A stretch of DNA of 64,000 bases, from positions 36,768 to 100,767 of the forward strand of contig CAKSIJ010000012.1 of NCBI GenBank assembly GCA_934462715.1, written 5' to 3'. How positions within the stretch are numbered: position 1 is the stretch's first letter; every line of letters begins with the position of its first letter. Source of the DNA: an uncultured Clostridia bacterium (GTDB taxonomy: Bacteria > Bacillota > Clostridia > UBA1381). The notes beneath the pieces were generated by a model. It did not search any database, was not told the origin of the DNA, and worked only from the letters and a program-made list of their open reading frames with translations. Shown here one piece after another: positions 63,211-64,000 of the stretch. A program made the position numbers and the translations under genes.

Positions 63211-63486
63211 ATGTCAAAGTACAGCAAAGAATTTAAAGAGGAAGCGTTAAAACTGTCCGATGAAATCGGAGTCAAGAAGGCAGCACTGCAATTAGGATTG
63301 CAATACTACACGCTTGCGGATTGGAGAAAAGCTCGCAAGTATACAAAAAAGCATACTGTAGTTCTGACAGAAAATGAAGCTAATGCAAAAATATATGAGC
63401 TTGAGCGTGAAAATGCAGAGCTTCGCATAGCAAATGAAATACTGAAGGATGCTCTCGGTTTTTTCGCAAAAGACCGGAAGAGGTAA
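63211..63486 (+). CDS. IS3-family transposase OrfA
   Basis: DNA-binding half of the transposase, 91 residues. It has an HTH (SKYSKEFKEEALKLSDEIG, GVKKAALQLGLQYYTLADWR) and a leucine-zipper-like helix (AKIYELERENAELRIANEIL). ATG at 63211 is 8 nt after AAAGG; an in-frame GTG at 63202 overlaps it. It ends in the frame that allows a -1 shift into OrfB. Confidence 0.9.
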   Translation: MSKYSKEFKEEALKLSDEIGVKKAALQLGLQYYTLADWRKARKYTKKHTVVLTENEANAKIYELERENAELRIANEILKDALGFFAKDRKR

Positions 63487-64000
63487 AAACAGCTGAAAGG
63501 CATACATTTATTTTGAAATACAAAAACAGATATGCAGTAAAATTAATGTGCAAGGTCTTGAAAATCAGCGAATCAGGATATTACAGATGGCTGAAAAATA
63601 AAGATAAGCCCTCCAAACGCAAGCTTCTTCTGGTCAAAATAAAAGAAATCTTATCTAAACATCCCGATAATGCGAATTACGGATATGAGCGAATACATAA
63701 AGCATTAGAGATATGCGGGATTAAAGTGAGCAGAAATACAGTATACCGTGCTATGAAAGAGGGTTCTTTAATCCATAAATCAAGGAAACCGCATGGTATA
63801 ACAAAGGCAAGCACAGAGATACAGGATAAAGAAAATTTAATAAAACGTGATTTTACAGCAGCTGAACCTGTAAAAAAACTATTAACGGATATTACAGAGG
63901 TTCAATGCTCAGACGGCAAATTATATATTTCGCCGATAATGGATTGCTATAACGGAGAAATACTTACCGTTGAAATGCGTGACAATATGAAAAAAGAATT
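63468..64000 (+). CDS. IS3-family transposase OrfB, 5' part (partial at the window edge)
   Basis: Catalytic half. It lies in the -1 frame to OrfA from the A4 run at 63468-63471 (GCAAAAGAC), as expected for IS3-type frameshifting. HTH_21-like block (NYGYERIHKALEICGIKVS) and the first DDE motifs: KLLTDITEVQ with the first Asp and PIMDCYNGEI with the second. No stop before 64000. Start at a non-shifted codon such as TTG at 63513 is also possible. Confidence 0.88.

Larger units (their letters stand above)
63150..64000 (+). mobile_element. IS3-family element, left part
   Basis: Contains orfA and the 5' part of orfB; the right end lies outside the window. The left end is probably near GTCGACAAACACCC (63157-63170) but cannot be fixed without the partner repeat. 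Confidence 0.7.

Noticed and set aside
1..64000. CRISPR arrays, rRNA and tRNA genes
   Set aside because: No regularly spaced repeats and no sequence with tRNA or rRNA hallmark segments was seen on reading through the gaps.

Overview
The window looks like a chromosome segment of a spore-forming anaerobic Firmicute of class Clostridia, probably an AT-rich gut-type lineage. The evidence is a sigma-E processing peptidase (spoIIGA), an anaerobic ribonucleotide reductase, a V-type ATPase operon, FeoAAB iron uptake, an S-layer-type SLH protein, strong GGAGG ribosome binding sites and sigma-A promoters. I cannot fix genus or species. No rRNA, tRNA or CRISPR array was seen.

Layout: 1-620 is the 5' part of spoIIGA. 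1041-3736 is nrdDG. 4307-9725 is a minus-strand block, rdgB - DUF6106-like - acpS - nnr - alr - mazE/mazF-like, preceded by a DtxR-type regulator. 9929-13805 is the divergent ferrous iron operon (feoA, feoA, feoB, Cys-rich protein, tiny membrane protein) with three TTAG-type operators. 13938-16294 is a divergent FAD oxidoreductase/AraC-PocR pair. 16425-20306 is ACT protein - hom - thrB - lysC, where lysC carries an internal start for a beta subunit. 20464-23354 holds rlmB and a UPF0237/UPF0210 pair. 23470-32366 is a nine-gene V-ATPase operon. 32721-35731 is pyrH-frr-uppS-cdsA, followed by lon, a dead esterase, a CPA2 antiporter, a ClpE-type unfoldase, a macro-domain remnant, an AraC regulator, fba, a CpXC-like protein, an Ogg-type glycosylase, an M18 aminopeptidase and a large SLH protein.

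From about 52.3 kb the character changes to accessory DNA. There is an orphan RepA_N replication module, a fold-back element with IS256-like ends beside a truncated IS256 transposase start, a HAD hydrolase, two GH38 alpha-mannosidase-family proteins, a broken beta-helix glycan-active gene, and the start of an IS3 element at the right edge. One GH38 protein (58675-61518) appears to lack the catalytic nucleophile.

The least explained signals are non-coding. A ~104-nt structured intergenic element occurs twice (20305-20408 and 32448-32551) with changed but still paired outer stems. A 692-bp inverted-repeat element (48674-49365) lies upstream of the S-layer gene and shows a compensatory change in an internal hairpin. 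A ~31-nt hairpin occurs twice (23411 and 45850).
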